Below, piece after piece: positions 1 through 7,629 of a DNA stretch of 24,090 bases. Every line of letters starts with the position of its first letter. Position 1 is the stretch's first letter. This DNA is from Methanoregula sp. (GTDB lineage: Archaea; Halobacteriota; Methanomicrobia; Methanomicrobiales; Methanospirillaceae): NCBI RefSeq assembly GCF_023227875.1, contig NZ_JALOCH010000021.1, forward strand, positions 1-24,090, given 5' to 3'. The notes beneath the pieces were generated by a model. The model searched no databases. It saw only the letters and a program-made list of their open reading frames with translations, and was not told the origin of the DNA. The position numbers and the translations under genes are program-made.

Positions 1-47
1 AGGGATGGGTGGAAAAAAACCGGGTTATGGTGTTGTTCCGTGACAAC

Positions 48-187
48 GGAGGGGTACCGGGCGTTGCAGGCTTCATTCTCTATACGGTTGACGCCGGGGA
101 AAATAAGGGATCAGGTTTGCGGCAAAAAGTGCCTGAAATTTTTGTAAATATTTGGTTAGGACAGACATGGGGGGTGGGTACCCCTCC
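48..187. repeat. 11-bp perfect inverted repeat, arms 118 bp apart
   Basis: The left arm GGAGGGGTACC (48-58) is exactly repeated in reverse complement as GGTACCCCTCC (177-187). Both arms contain the self-palindrome GGTACC. The arms could pair in a transcript or mark the ends of a small element. No direct flanking repeat was seen, so an origin by transposition is not shown. Confidence 0.4.
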
Positions 188-334
188 GGGCACATGAGGG
201 GGCCCCACCTCCCTTCCAGATGAGAGGGGGGATCCCCTACCAGTGGATGAGTAGTTCGCCCGGCACTCATTTTTGGGTGCGGGGAAATAATCCGCTCGCT
301 GCCATGCCTCTACATGAAGTAGCAGATATAGCCC

Positions 335-342
335 TATAAAAT
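335..342 (+). promoter_or_regulatory. Candidate TATA box for the membrane protein gene
   Basis: The sequence TATAAAAT fits an archaeal TATA box. It would place the transcription start near 362 and leave a leader of about 90 nt before the ATG at 453. The region is AT-rich, so chance occurrence is possible. Confidence 0.3.
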
Positions 343-452
343 CTGGGGTCCAAGCTTTGGAAGATTCATATTTCCTTTGGGATATTTAGGATAGGGCGAT
401 AAAAATGAAAGCAGATGATTTATTGAACTGAAGGACAATTATCGTTAGAAAT

Positions 453-1556
453 ATGGATCCCGAAATAATTTCATTAGTAACCGCAATTTTCGTTCTATTG
501 AGTATCCTTTTACTATTGCTTTTAGCGATCGCATCTATTGCAATTATAATTTACTATGTTGTTATTGATATCTTCTTTAATAAGGATAAGAAAAATTCTG
601 TCGAGAATGATCTAAAGAAATACGAAACATGGTCTTTCGAAAAAATAAAAACAAGAATTGAGTTAATTAATAAAATTGTTATCTTGGAATTTTTTATTGC
701 TCTTATTGTTTTGGTTGGTTTAATCTGGACAAATAAAGTTGCTATCAATCCTGAAACACTGCAATTACAAAATATTGCATCTTTTTTTTACGATAATGTT
801 TCGTATACTCTCAATTGTCCAATCAACTCATGTACATTGTCAAGTAATGCATCCTTCTCATTAGAAAAAATCTCTATAGCAATTGGATTATTGGGAGCAA
901 TTATCGTTTATGCACATTTTTTCGAAATGTTGGGAGATGATAGAAATTCAAAAAAATATGGAGAAACTCAAAAGAAATATTTCGGATTTTTCGTAAATTT
1001 ATGGGTTTTCACCGCAATTTACACTTTATTCGCAATAATTGTAGAGGTAATAAAAATGGATTTTGATATTGTCAAACAATTACTTCCCTTAACAATAGGG
1101 TGGATTAATGTGATAATTTTGATACCATTGCCTTATTATTATCGGAAGAATTTTGAAAATTACGAAGCAATAGAAAAATTCAATGAAGTAAAAAAGACTG
1201 ACAAAAATGATAGTATTTCTTCGTATATTTTTATTTTAACTATCTTGGTTGCTTACTTAGGGTATTCTTTGGATTTTGATTTTTTATTACTCATTTTTTT
1301 GGAGATTACACTATTACTGATGTACTTTTGGACAAAACGTTTCCAAAATTTACCCAATGAAAAATGTATTATAAAATTAAATGAAGAACAAAATTATTCA
1401 AGATCTCCTAATTTTAGAAATCCACCCTTTTTAAAAGATGCGTACATTATTGACGAAAATGAGAATAGTTATACTGTAATCCTCCCCACCGAAGAAGATA
1501 AAATAATAATCATGAAATCTGCAATACGTGAAATAATAATTCCTAAAATCGAGTAA
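453..1556 (+). CDS. Multi-spanning membrane protein of unknown function
   Basis: I do not recognise this 367-residue protein. The sequence shows about seven hydrophobic segments, near residues 5-40, 70-92, 138-160, 178-200, 211-230 and a long pair at 256-296. Between the second and third is a roughly 45-residue polar loop with two cysteines (NCPINSC) that could be exposed outside the cell. The last 65 residues are polar and probably cytoplasmic. Codon use is strongly AT-biased (AAA, ATT, TTT), quite unlike the sulfur genes downstream but like the helicase that faces it, which suggests both were acquired together. The ATG at 453 has only a weak ribosome binding site. A role in defence is possible from its neighbour but not shown by any domain. 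Confidence 0.75.
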   Translation: MDPEIISLVTAIFVLLSILLLLLLAIASIAIIIYYVVIDIFFNKDKKNSVENDLKKYETWSFEKIKTRIELINKIVILEFFIALIVLVGLIWTNKVAINPETLQLQNIASFFYDNVSYTLNCPINSCTLSSNASFSLEKISIAIGLLGAIIVYAHFFEMLGDDRNSKKYGETQKKYFGFFVNLWVFTAIYTLFAIIVEVIKMDFDIVKQLLPLTIGWINVIILIPLPYYYRKNFENYEAIEKFNEVKKTDKNDSISSYIFILTILVAYLGYSLDFDFLLLIFLEITLLLMYFWTKRFQNLPNEKCIIKLNEEQNYSRSPNFRNPPFLKDAYIIDENENSYTVILPTEEDKIIIMKSAIREIIIPKIE

Positions 1557-1670
1557 ATTATTAAATTTTATCTTGTGTTAGTCTTTTTACGGTTTTATTT
1601 ATCATCTGGGCAAAATTATTAGAATATTTTATGAATCCGAATCCAAGTTTGTGTCTATGGATGCGAAAAA

Positions 1671-3608
1671 TTAAATTTTTAATTTTTCTACGTATTTCTG
1701 CCCGCTTAAAGGCTTGTTTGGTGCATCCCACAAAAACCGTGTTAATGTCCGTTTTGCATTTCCAAAACTGCGACCTGTATGAGTTTGTTGCCCGGTTCTC
1801 TGATTACAATATGTTATGTATAAAAATTTCTTTGCTCTTGATAATGATACGTACAACAAACGTCTTTCATCCCCTTCCATCTCTTCGGTTTGTCTTCCAG
1901 GAATGTACTCATCTTCGCATGCTGCAAGGATCACTGCTGTTGCGGTAAGACCTTTGGCCTTATGCATTGTCATAATATTGATCTTTTCCGGATCAAGTGC
2001 CTGTTCAATCTCATTTACCGTCGCGGACAATATCTGAATTAGATTCTTAAAATCAGAGGGATCGGTTTCATCAATTACAGTTTTTATATATTTTGTGAGT
2101 TTTGATTTATTTTCGCTATCTGGAATAATGTCTTCGACAAAATGGATAAGCGATTCAAAAATTTCGTCTCTATCAACTGATCTTTCAAAGAGTTCGATCA
2201 TTTTTGTGTGTATCGAAATTTTTTTATTAATAAAATCTATTGCCCCTGCAATTTTTTTCCCGTCCCTTGGAATCAAATTTGAATCGTGTTGAATTTTATA
2301 CGCGGCTTGCGAAAAAGTAATTCCCACTTGATTTGCTAATTCGTAGATTTTTGCGTATGATTTTTTACCAATTCTGTTTCGTTCAATATGAAGAATCGTT
2401 CTTAATGCCAAATTGTCTTCAGGATTTTCTAATAAATTTAGAAGTGCAATAAACTTTCTACCTTCATCTGTATCAAGAATTGAATCCGTATCTGGAACCG
2501 TTACGGGAAGATCTCGGGACACTAAGGCATCTCTGATATTTGATGAGAATAGTCCATGGCGATCACTACGTGTTAAAATAAAAATTTCATTGGGTGGAAT
2601 CCCTTTTTTCTTGATTAAATAATTACAAATTGTGGCAATACCTTTTGCCTCATTATCTTGATCTTCAAATCTAAGAATATGGACTGCTCCTGTTGAAGCA
2701 TCAGGCATTGGGTTCAATGGCTTTTTAATCCGTGAAGGATCTAAATTTGCAACAAATGTTGCAAGTCTGATAATATTTTTATCGCATCTTACGCATATTT
2801 TCAGAGTTAAAAATTGTGAAGGATCAAAATCTTCATTAAACCGTCGTATTCCTTTTGGTAGAGCAAATCTGAAACCATATATGCTTTGATCATCATCACC
2901 AGCTGCATAGACTTCCATCCCTCGGTCCCTCAAAGCGAAGACGATCCCCATATCACAGCGATTCAGATCCTGATATTCATCAACTAATAAATGCAAATAA
3001 TCCGATTCCAAAGAGAAATTATCCGTCTGCTCAAGCGATCTTTTTAGTTGATAAACCAGTTCTTCCCGTAATGTATAACCGTAAATTTTTCTATGTTGAT
3101 GCCATGCCCCTAAAAAAGTCGGATCAGGGAACCTTTCCTCCCATCTTTCTTTTTCGGCATCCAAGGTTTGCCAATCAGCTGATAAAAGATTAAATTTTTT
3201 TGAAATTGTTTTGATATCGGAACTCAGAATATCCTTCAGATCTTCAAAAATAATATTTCTCTCTTCCCAATCGTCAGCAATTCGCAGTGGTTTTGGGATT
3301 GATTGGATTGTATCAGCATTTTTTAATATTTGTCTTAATGCGAAAGAGTGTATTGTTGATACCCGAGGTAATGCATGTTCTTCTCCAATTATCTCCGCAA
3401 TTCTTTTTCTTAATTCGAAAGCAGCTGCTCGCGTAAATGTTAATGCAAGAATTTGGTTTGGTGGGACATTTTTTTCATTAATTAAAAAAACAACGTGTCT
3501 TTGCAGAGTACGCGTTTTACCTGTTCCCGGACCCGCTAATAAACATGCATGAGAGCCGCAATGTGATGCTGCAATTTTTTGTTCGTCAAGTAATCCTTCG
3601 TCCCACAT
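1671..3608 (-). CDS. UvrD/Rep-family superfamily 1 ATP-dependent DNA helicase
   Basis: This 645-residue protein carries the ordered SF1A helicase motifs: a Q-motif-like start (LLDEQKIA), Walker A GPGTGKT (26-32), motif Ia LTFTRAA (56-62), motif II VDEYQD (209-214), motif III GDDDQSIYGFR (237-247), motif V TMHKAKGL and motif VI RRLLYVSLSRAKK near residue 600. Such enzymes unwind DNA 3' to 5' in repair, plasmid replication or phage defence. The usual motif IV (normally LNYRS-like) is replaced by KICVRCDKNI, which is unusual. It appears full length for a short UvrD-like protein and has no obvious nuclease domain. Codon use is AT-rich compared with the chromosome around it, which suggests transfer. 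It converges on the membrane protein gene rather than forming an operon with it. Confidence 0.9.
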   Translation of the reverse strand: MWDEGLLDEQKIAASHCGSHACLLAGPGTGKTRTLQRHVVFLINEKNVPPNQILALTFTRAAAFELRKRIAEIIGEEHALPRVSTIHSFALRQILKNADTIQSIPKPLRIADDWEERNIIFEDLKDILSSDIKTISKKFNLLSADWQTLDAEKERWEERFPDPTFLGAWHQHRKIYGYTLREELVYQLKRSLEQTDNFSLESDYLHLLVDEYQDLNRCDMGIVFALRDRGMEVYAAGDDDQSIYGFRFALPKGIRRFNEDFDPSQFLTLKICVRCDKNIIRLATFVANLDPSRIKKPLNPMPDASTGAVHILRFEDQDNEAKGIATICNYLIKKKGIPPNEIFILTRSDRHGLFSSNIRDALVSRDLPVTVPDTDSILDTDEGRKFIALLNLLENPEDNLALRTILHIERNRIGKKSYAKIYELANQVGITFSQAAYKIQHDSNLIPRDGKKIAGAIDFINKKISIHTKMIELFERSVDRDEIFESLIHFVEDIIPDSENKSKLTKYIKTVIDETDPSDFKNLIQILSATVNEIEQALDPEKINIMTMHKAKGLTATAVILAACEDEYIPGRQTEEMEGDERRLLYVSLSRAKKFLYITYCNQRTGQQTHTGRSFGNAKRTLTRFLWDAPNKPLSGQKYVEKLKI

Positions 3609-3924
3609 TGTACCAATTAATCATAACGGTCATTGAGGTATTAATTCATTTTATACGATTTTTGATTTAAAATAATTCAAGTCTTTTTTCGGATACCTAT
3701 AATCCTTAACTATAAAATATGGGCATTTAAATTCGAATTATTAACTAACCAATTACTCCGCTGTACGAATTCTCCAATACCAATCAATAGCACAAAAAGA
3801 GGATTAATCATTCAATCCCCATCGTGCATCAGATTCCTTCTTCAACGTCCGTCCGAGTCATATATCCCTGACAAAAACCAAAAGGAGCGTATCCTCATGG
3901 GAATGGTCTGTTTCAAACGAGATA
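3609..3924. other. Intergenic region between helicase and pdxS
   Basis: No gene is supported here. It holds the upstream region of the helicase (AT-rich part, to about 3740) and the downstream side of pdxS. On the minus strand, pdxS is followed within about 40 bp by the T-rich stretch CTCCTTTTGGTTTTTG (around 3870-3885), a plausible archaeal U-tract terminator. The composition change from AT-rich to GC-rich near 3830-3900 marks the right edge of the accessory patch. Confidence 0.5.
3648..3655 (-). promoter_or_regulatory. TATA box for the helicase gene
   Basis: Read on the minus strand the sequence is TATAAAAT, about 40 bp upstream of the ATG at 3608. This would give a start point about 15 nt before the start codon, hence a short leader. 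No Shine-Dalgarno sequence is visible, in line with a short-leader transcript. Confidence 0.5.
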
Positions 3925-4821
3925 TCATCTCCCCCGTGTCGCAAGCGTCTCTTCCTTTGTCAGCAGGTGCACGTCCAGCCCGGGCATCGCTTCCCCGAGA
4001 CTCTTGCTCGCGTTTGCAATGATTGTGGCATCTGTGAAATGGTTTACTGACTCGACAATGGCTTTCGCCCGGCGGGCCGGGTTCTCAGACTTGAATATTC
4101 CCGAGCCCACGAATACCCCGTCCGCGCCCAGCTGCATCATGAGAGCTGCATCGGCAGGAGTGGCTATGCCACCGGCCGAGAAGTTCACGACCGGCAGCCG
4201 GCCCCGGGTCGCGGTCTCGATGAGCAGCTCCACCGGGGCTTCGATCTCGCGGGCATATGCGACAAGTTCTTGCGGTTCGAGTTTACGGATCGTCCGGATG
4301 CCTCCCTGGATCGCCCGCATGTGGCGTACGGCCTCAACCACATTGCCGGTGCCGGCCTCGCCTTTCGTGCGGATCATAGCTGCACCTTCGTTGATGCGGC
4401 GGAGCGCCTCTCCAAGGTTACGGGCACCGCAGACGAACGGGACGGTGAACTTTGTCTTCTCGATGTGAAACTCCTCATCAGCCGGGGTGAGAACTTCGCT
4501 TTCATCGATCATGTCCACGCCGAGCACCTCCAGTATTTGTGCCTCGACAAAATGGCCGATCCGCACCTTGCCCATCACGGGAATAGAGACTGCCTCAATG
4601 ATCTCGATCACCTTCTCAGGATCTGCCATGCGGGCAACCCCGCCGGCCTTCCGGATATCGGATGGCACGCGTTCTAAAGACATCACCGCAACGGCACCGG
4701 CTTCTTCTGCGATCCGTGCCTGCTCGGCGTTCACGACATCCATGATCACACCGCCTTTCTGCATAGCGGCAAATCCCCGCTTGAGGAGTTCGGTGCCATG
4801 CCTGAGTTCTGCTAATTCCAT
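3925..4821 (-). CDS. pdxS: Pyridoxal 5'-phosphate synthase lyase subunit PdxS
   Basis: PdxS condenses ribose 5-phosphate, glyceraldehyde 3-phosphate and ammonia to pyridoxal 5'-phosphate; the ammonia normally comes from the glutaminase PdxT. The 298-residue protein matches the family length and keeps Asp28 (IMDVV), the Schiff-base Lys85 (VMGKVRIGH) and the second lysine Lys153 (IRTKGEAGTG). The start ATG at 4821 has a clear AAAGGAG seven bases upstream. No pdxT is present anywhere in the window. PLP is the cofactor of CysK, the cysteate synthase and the SufS-like desulfurase encoded nearby, which gives a simple reason for its place here. Its promoter carries a variant of the palindrome found at the neighbouring sulfur genes. 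Confidence 0.97.
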   Translation of the reverse strand: MELAELRHGTELLKRGFAAMQKGGVIMDVVNAEQARIAEEAGAVAVMSLERVPSDIRKAGGVARMADPEKVIEIIEAVSIPVMGKVRIGHFVEAQILEVLGVDMIDESEVLTPADEEFHIEKTKFTVPFVCGARNLGEALRRINEGAAMIRTKGEAGTGNVVEAVRHMRAIQGGIRTIRKLEPQELVAYAREIEAPVELLIETATRGRLPVVNFSAGGIATPADAALMMQLGADGVFVGSGIFKSENPARRAKAIVESVNHFTDATIIANASKSLGEAMPGLDVHLLTKEETLATRGR

Positions 4822-4941
4822 GAGGTTTCTCCTTTACTTACATGCCGGACTTACGGATCTGCGGGAATGGTCTGGTGGCTGGACCAGAGTTGCCGGCTCC
4901 CGCACGTATCCTACGATGTTGGAGATATGAGTTGATAAAAG

Positions 4942-4984
4942 AAATCACAATCGTGATTTTTACCGCTATCCGCAGGTTTAAAAG
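4942..4984 (-). promoter_or_regulatory. pdxS promoter with variant sulfur-regulon operator
   Basis: The palindrome AAATCACAATCGTGATTT lies at 4942-4959. Its core TCACAATCGTGA differs by one base from the core TCACAATTGTGA found before thiI and the hdrD-like gene. A TATA-like CTTTTAAA on the minus strand (4984 to 4977) is about 30 bp upstream of the palindrome centre, which places the palindrome at the predicted transcription start. Binding there would be expected to repress. Confidence 0.55.
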
Positions 4985-4991
4985 ACCGAAT

Positions 4992-5020
4992 AAAAAAAGG
5001 ACCGGCGGGTGGGTTCGCCG
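4992..5020 (-). terminator. Terminator after cysE
   Basis: On the minus strand the stem CGGCG (5020-5016) pairs with CGCCG (5007-5003) and is followed by GTCC and seven T residues (4998-4992). It lies 14 bp after the cysE stop codon and separates the cysK-cysE unit from pdxS, which has its own promoter. Confidence 0.7.
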
Positions 5021-5033
5021 TTACAGATCTGTA

Positions 5034-5999
5034 TCAGATCAGCCGGAGATTGCCCCGCTGTTTCACATACCGGTCCCAGTTCCATGGTTCGTCCAGTACG
5101 TTCACGGTCACGTTCTCGATCCCGCAGATCCCGATCGTCCTGCGACGGACCTGATCAGACAGGTGATCGGAGAGGGGGCAGGCCTTGCACGTGAGGACCA
5201 TGTCGATCTCCGCGCTCTTGCCCTTCACCCGGATCTCCTTGATGAGCCCGAGGTCAACAATATCGATACCAACCTCAGGATCAAGCACTTCCTTCAATGC
5301 CTCGCGGATCTGGTTCACGCAGTTGATATCCTGCTGAACCAATGCGGATTCCTGGCCGGGCCGGGTCTGCTCAATGGTGCGAAGCCGCTCTTCGACCTGG
5401 TTCTGACGGTCCAGCAGCCGGCTTATCACCCGGAGTACGGGATCGGGCATGACCTCTTCAATTACTTCTTCCGCTTCCCCGGGTTCCGGCCCGGCAATCC
5501 TGCCCGGTACACCAACAACGGTTGCACCGTCGGGTACGGACCGGACCACGACCGAACCGGCACCGACTTTTGCCCCTTTCCCAATCCGGATGGGACCAAG
5601 AATGGTTGCACCAGAGCCGATGATGACGTTGTCATCAATCGTTGGATGCCGCTTGACTTTGTCAAGAGCCGTACCGCCCAGTACTACCCCCATGTAAATG
5701 AGGACATCGTTGCCAACCTCAGCGGTCTCGCCGATAACAACGCCCATGCCGTGGTCGATAACCACCCTCCGCCCCAGCTGTGCTCCGGGATGGATCTCAA
5801 TGCCGGTTAAGAACCTGCTGATGTGGGAAAGGAACCTTGCCCAGAACTTCCAGTTATGAATCCAGAGCCAGCGGGCTCTCCGGTGAAACCAGAGAGCGTG
5901 GAGCCCGGGGTAACAGAAAAGGATCTCAAGCGTTGAGCGGGCCGCAGGATCCTTGGAAAAGATTGCCCGTATATCTTCCCGCAGGTGATCGAAAACCAT
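5034..5999 (-). CDS. cysE: Serine O-acetyltransferase fused to a MIP18/DUF59 domain
   Basis: The N-terminal part (about residues 1-185) is a CysE-type acyltransferase that makes O-acetylserine from serine and acetyl-CoA. It has the helical start and left-handed beta-helix repeats from GIEIHPGAQLG to VGVPGRIAG, including the DHGMGVVIGETAEVG active-site region. After a charged linker, residues of about 230-300 form a MIP18/DUF59 domain (EVLDPEVGIDIVDLGLI, then LTCKACPLSD), the type found in SufT and PaaD, which help assemble Fe-S clusters. Ordinary CysE proteins end after the beta-helix, so this is a fusion. I chose the ATG at 5999 over the upstream TTG because GGGAG lies at the right distance. 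Only 11 bp separate it from cysK, so the two form an operon. Confidence 0.92.
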   Translation of the reverse strand: MVFDHLREDIRAIFSKDPAARSTLEILFCYPGLHALWFHRRARWLWIHNWKFWARFLSHISRFLTGIEIHPGAQLGRRVVIDHGMGVVIGETAEVGNDVLIYMGVVLGGTALDKVKRHPTIDDNVIIGSGATILGPIRIGKGAKVGAGSVVVRSVPDGATVVGVPGRIAGPEPGEAEEVIEEVMPDPVLRVISRLLDRQNQVEERLRTIEQTRPGQESALVQQDINCVNQIREALKEVLDPEVGIDIVDLGLIKEIRVKGKSAEIDMVLTCKACPLSDHLSDQVRRRTIGICGIENVTVNVLDEPWNWDRYVKQRGNLRLI

Positions 6000-6010
6000 G
6001 GTCAACTCCC

Positions 6011-6943
6011 TTATGCTTCAAAAAGATCCGGGATACTCAAGTACCGTTCTCCCGTATCCGGCAGGATAACGACAATCATCCTGCCCTTATTCTCAGGACG
6101 TGCTGCAACAGCAAGCGCTGCAAAGGTTGCAGCCCCGCCGGAGATCCCGGCAAGGATGCCTTCTTCTTTTGCAAGTCTTCGGGTAGTCTCGAATGCATCC
6201 TCATTTTTTACACGGATAATTTCGTCGACCAGATCGCGCTGGAGCACCGCAGGGACAAAACCTGCGCCGATACCCTGGATGCGATGGGGGCCGGGCGATC
6301 CCCCGGAGAGAACCGGGGAAGCATCGGGTTCCACAGCGATGGCGCGGAATGAAGGTTTTCTTTTCTTGATCACATCTGCGATACCGGTGATAGTCCCTCC
6401 GGTTCCCACACCGGCAACGAGGATATCTATCTGCCCGTCAGTATCACGCCAGATCTCTTCTGCCGTTGTCTTACGGTGGATTGCCGGATTGGCCGGGTTG
6501 TTGAACTGCTGGGGAATGTAGAAGTACTTCGGGTTTTCTGCTGCCATCTTCTCAGCAGTACTTACTGCTCCTTTCATCCCTTCAGCGCCGGGTGTGAGAA
6601 CAATCTCTGCACCGAATGCCTTTGCAAGTTTCCGTCGCTCTACGGTCATGGTCTCCGGCATCACCAGCGTGAACTTGTACCCCCGGGCTGCGCTTACAAA
6701 CGCAAGGGCAACACCGGTATTACCGCTCGTTGCTTCAAGAATTATCGTGTCCTTGTTGATCAATCCCCGCTTCTCAGCTTCATCGATCATTGCAACGCCG
6801 ATACGGTCCTTCACACTGCTCATCGGGTTGAAGGATTCAAGCTTGGCAATGACTGTTGCACCCGCGCCGCGGGTGACTCGGTTCAGTCGCACGAGTGGTG
6901 TATTGCCAATCGTTGCCGTGATATTGTCATGAATCTTTGTCAT
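6011..6943 (-). CDS. cysK: Cysteine synthase (O-acetylserine sulfhydrylase)
   Basis: This 310-residue fold-type II PLP enzyme makes cysteine from O-acetylserine and sulfide. Lys45 in SSVKDRIG is the PLP lysine, TSGNTG near residue 74 is the substrate loop, and GTGGT near 180 is the phosphate-binding loop. Length and the IGNTPLVRLN start are typical of CysK. It is the first gene of the cysK-cysE operon, so the two-step route from serine to cysteine is encoded together. The start ATG at 6943 is preceded by GAGGG. A TATA box and operator lie about 60-100 bp upstream. Cystathionine beta-synthase-like activity cannot be excluded from sequence, but the adjacent cysE argues for CysK. Confidence 0.95.
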   Translation of the reverse strand: MTKIHDNITATIGNTPLVRLNRVTRGAGATVIAKLESFNPMSSVKDRIGVAMIDEAEKRGLINKDTIILEATSGNTGVALAFVSAARGYKFTLVMPETMTVERRKLAKAFGAEIVLTPGAEGMKGAVSTAEKMAAENPKYFYIPQQFNNPANPAIHRKTTAEEIWRDTDGQIDILVAGVGTGGTITGIADVIKKRKPSFRAIAVEPDASPVLSGGSPGPHRIQGIGAGFVPAVLQRDLVDEIIRVKNEDAFETTRRLAKEEGILAGISGGAATFAALAVAARPENKGRMIVVILPDTGERYLSIPDLFEA

Positions 6944-7003
6944 GGTTTTTCCCTCTAACGAATCCGGAAATAATTCCGCACAGAGTTGCGGTATTTCCGG
7001 TAC

Positions 7004-7040
7004 TTCACAATTGTTAATTGTCGGGGTCAGATATTATACC
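7004..7040 (-). promoter_or_regulatory. cysK-cysE promoter and operator
   Basis: On the minus strand a TATA box GGTATAATAT (7040 to 7031) is followed by TTAACAATTGTGAA (7017 to 7004). The palindrome centre is about 24 bp from the TATA centre, so it covers the predicted start point. The same 14 bases occur before the sufS gene, and a one-base variant occurs before thiI and the hdrD-like gene. The position suggests repression. Confidence 0.7.
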
Positions 7041-7150
7041 TTGGTTTCCAGCAAAAGCCCGGGTATAAATCCTGAATTTTCTGGGGTAAGATACGCTCAT
7101 GAAGATAAGAATTTCGCGGCAATACGGCAAAATTTGTTGCAAAATCAGGG

Positions 7151-7194
7151 TATATTATGCTGCCTGCATCATACTGTGTGTTCACAAGCGTGAA
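7151..7194 (+). promoter_or_regulatory. Plus-strand TATA box with another operator copy
   Basis: TATATTAT at 7151-7158 is followed by GTTCACAAGCGTGAAC at 7180-7195. The inner 14 bases TTCACAAGCGTGAA differ from the regulon consensus only at the two central positions. The spacing (centre to centre about 33 bp) resembles the other sites, pointing to a rightward promoter. It could instead be an upstream auxiliary operator for cysK. Confidence 0.45.
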
Positions 7195-7601
7195 CAGGAA
7201 AACAGGCATGAACACACCCAACGGAAATATCGCAAAACCCGCAGCTGACCCGGACGTATCCGGCACCGCTGCCCGTGCCTTCTCCGGCATATCGCCGGTA
7301 AGGCCGGTAGAGCGGTTCAGCGGTATCCGGAGCTCCGGGCAGTATTGTCGTCAATCGGAGCTGACAAGGACAGGCACCCCACGAACCGCATCCCGTATAA
7401 TCCGAAGACGAGCTGCTGTCCATGGTATGTGTCCATGACGAGAATATCCTGATCTCACGTCCTCGATCCATACGTGTCAGACAGATTCACACACACCCGC
7501 CATGTTAAATACACATAACGGAACATATCGCCTCATTCAACATACAGCACGCACCCGCTGTGATACCCGGGGAGTCGTCACCCCCCGGCTAATACTTTTT
7601 T
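7181..7601 (+). other. Possible small RNA or short-protein unit between cysK and comDE
   Basis: The region 7041-7629 holds no clear gene. On the plus strand, however, a TATA box plus operator (7151-7194) and a terminator-like hairpin (7567-7601) bracket about 400 bp. Inside is an open frame of 76 codons, ATG at 7208 to stop at 7438, preceded by the weak ribosome binding site AACAGGAAAACAGG. Its product would be Arg/Ser/Pro-rich with no recognised domain, so a regulatory RNA is at least as likely as a protein. The frame may be chance in GC-rich DNA. Confidence 0.25.
7567..7601 (+). terminator. Hairpin with T-run facing rightward
   Basis: CCGGGG (7567-7572) pairs with CCCCGG (7583-7588) around a ten-base loop. 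After seven bases six T residues follow (7596-7601). The orientation fits the end of a plus-strand transcript that runs toward comDE. Confidence 0.45.
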
Positions 7602-7615
7602 CCGGCAGATTTTCT

Positions 7616-7623
7616 AAAAAAAA
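7616..7623 (-). terminator. U-tract terminator after comDE
   Basis: Eight consecutive T residues on the minus strand begin six bases after the comDE stop codon. There is no strong hairpin, but archaeal terminators often are simple U-tracts. Confidence 0.45.
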
Positions 7624-7629
7624 CCAGAT

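Larger units (their letters stand above)
1..452. other. Gene-free GC-rich stretch before the first gene
   Basis: I see no convincing gene here. Short open frames on both strands (for example 9-197 plus and 73-270 minus) have no ribosome binding site and no recognisable domain. The stretch 165-245 is rich in G and C runs and in short self-complementary motifs such as GGTACC and GGGGATCCCC, so a structured RNA or a worn mobile-element end is possible. From about 300 on, base composition changes to the AT-rich style of the next two genes. A nine-codon frame at 405-431 lies in the probable leader of the gene at 453. Confidence 0.4.

Noticed and set aside
1631..1948. A 105-codon plus-strand frame over the 3' end of the helicase gene
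   Set aside because: It is antisense to the conserved helicase motif VI and has no start signal.
3897..4022. A 41-codon plus-strand ORF with AAAGGAG-like sequence before its ATG
   Set aside because: It overlaps the 3' end of pdxS in antisense, has an unnatural composition, and the G-rich site lies where the pdxS terminator is expected.
7169..7471. A 100-codon minus-strand frame between cysK and comDE
   Set aside because: No ribosome binding site or domain; the composition is Ser/Cys/Gly-rich as expected from chance in this DNA.
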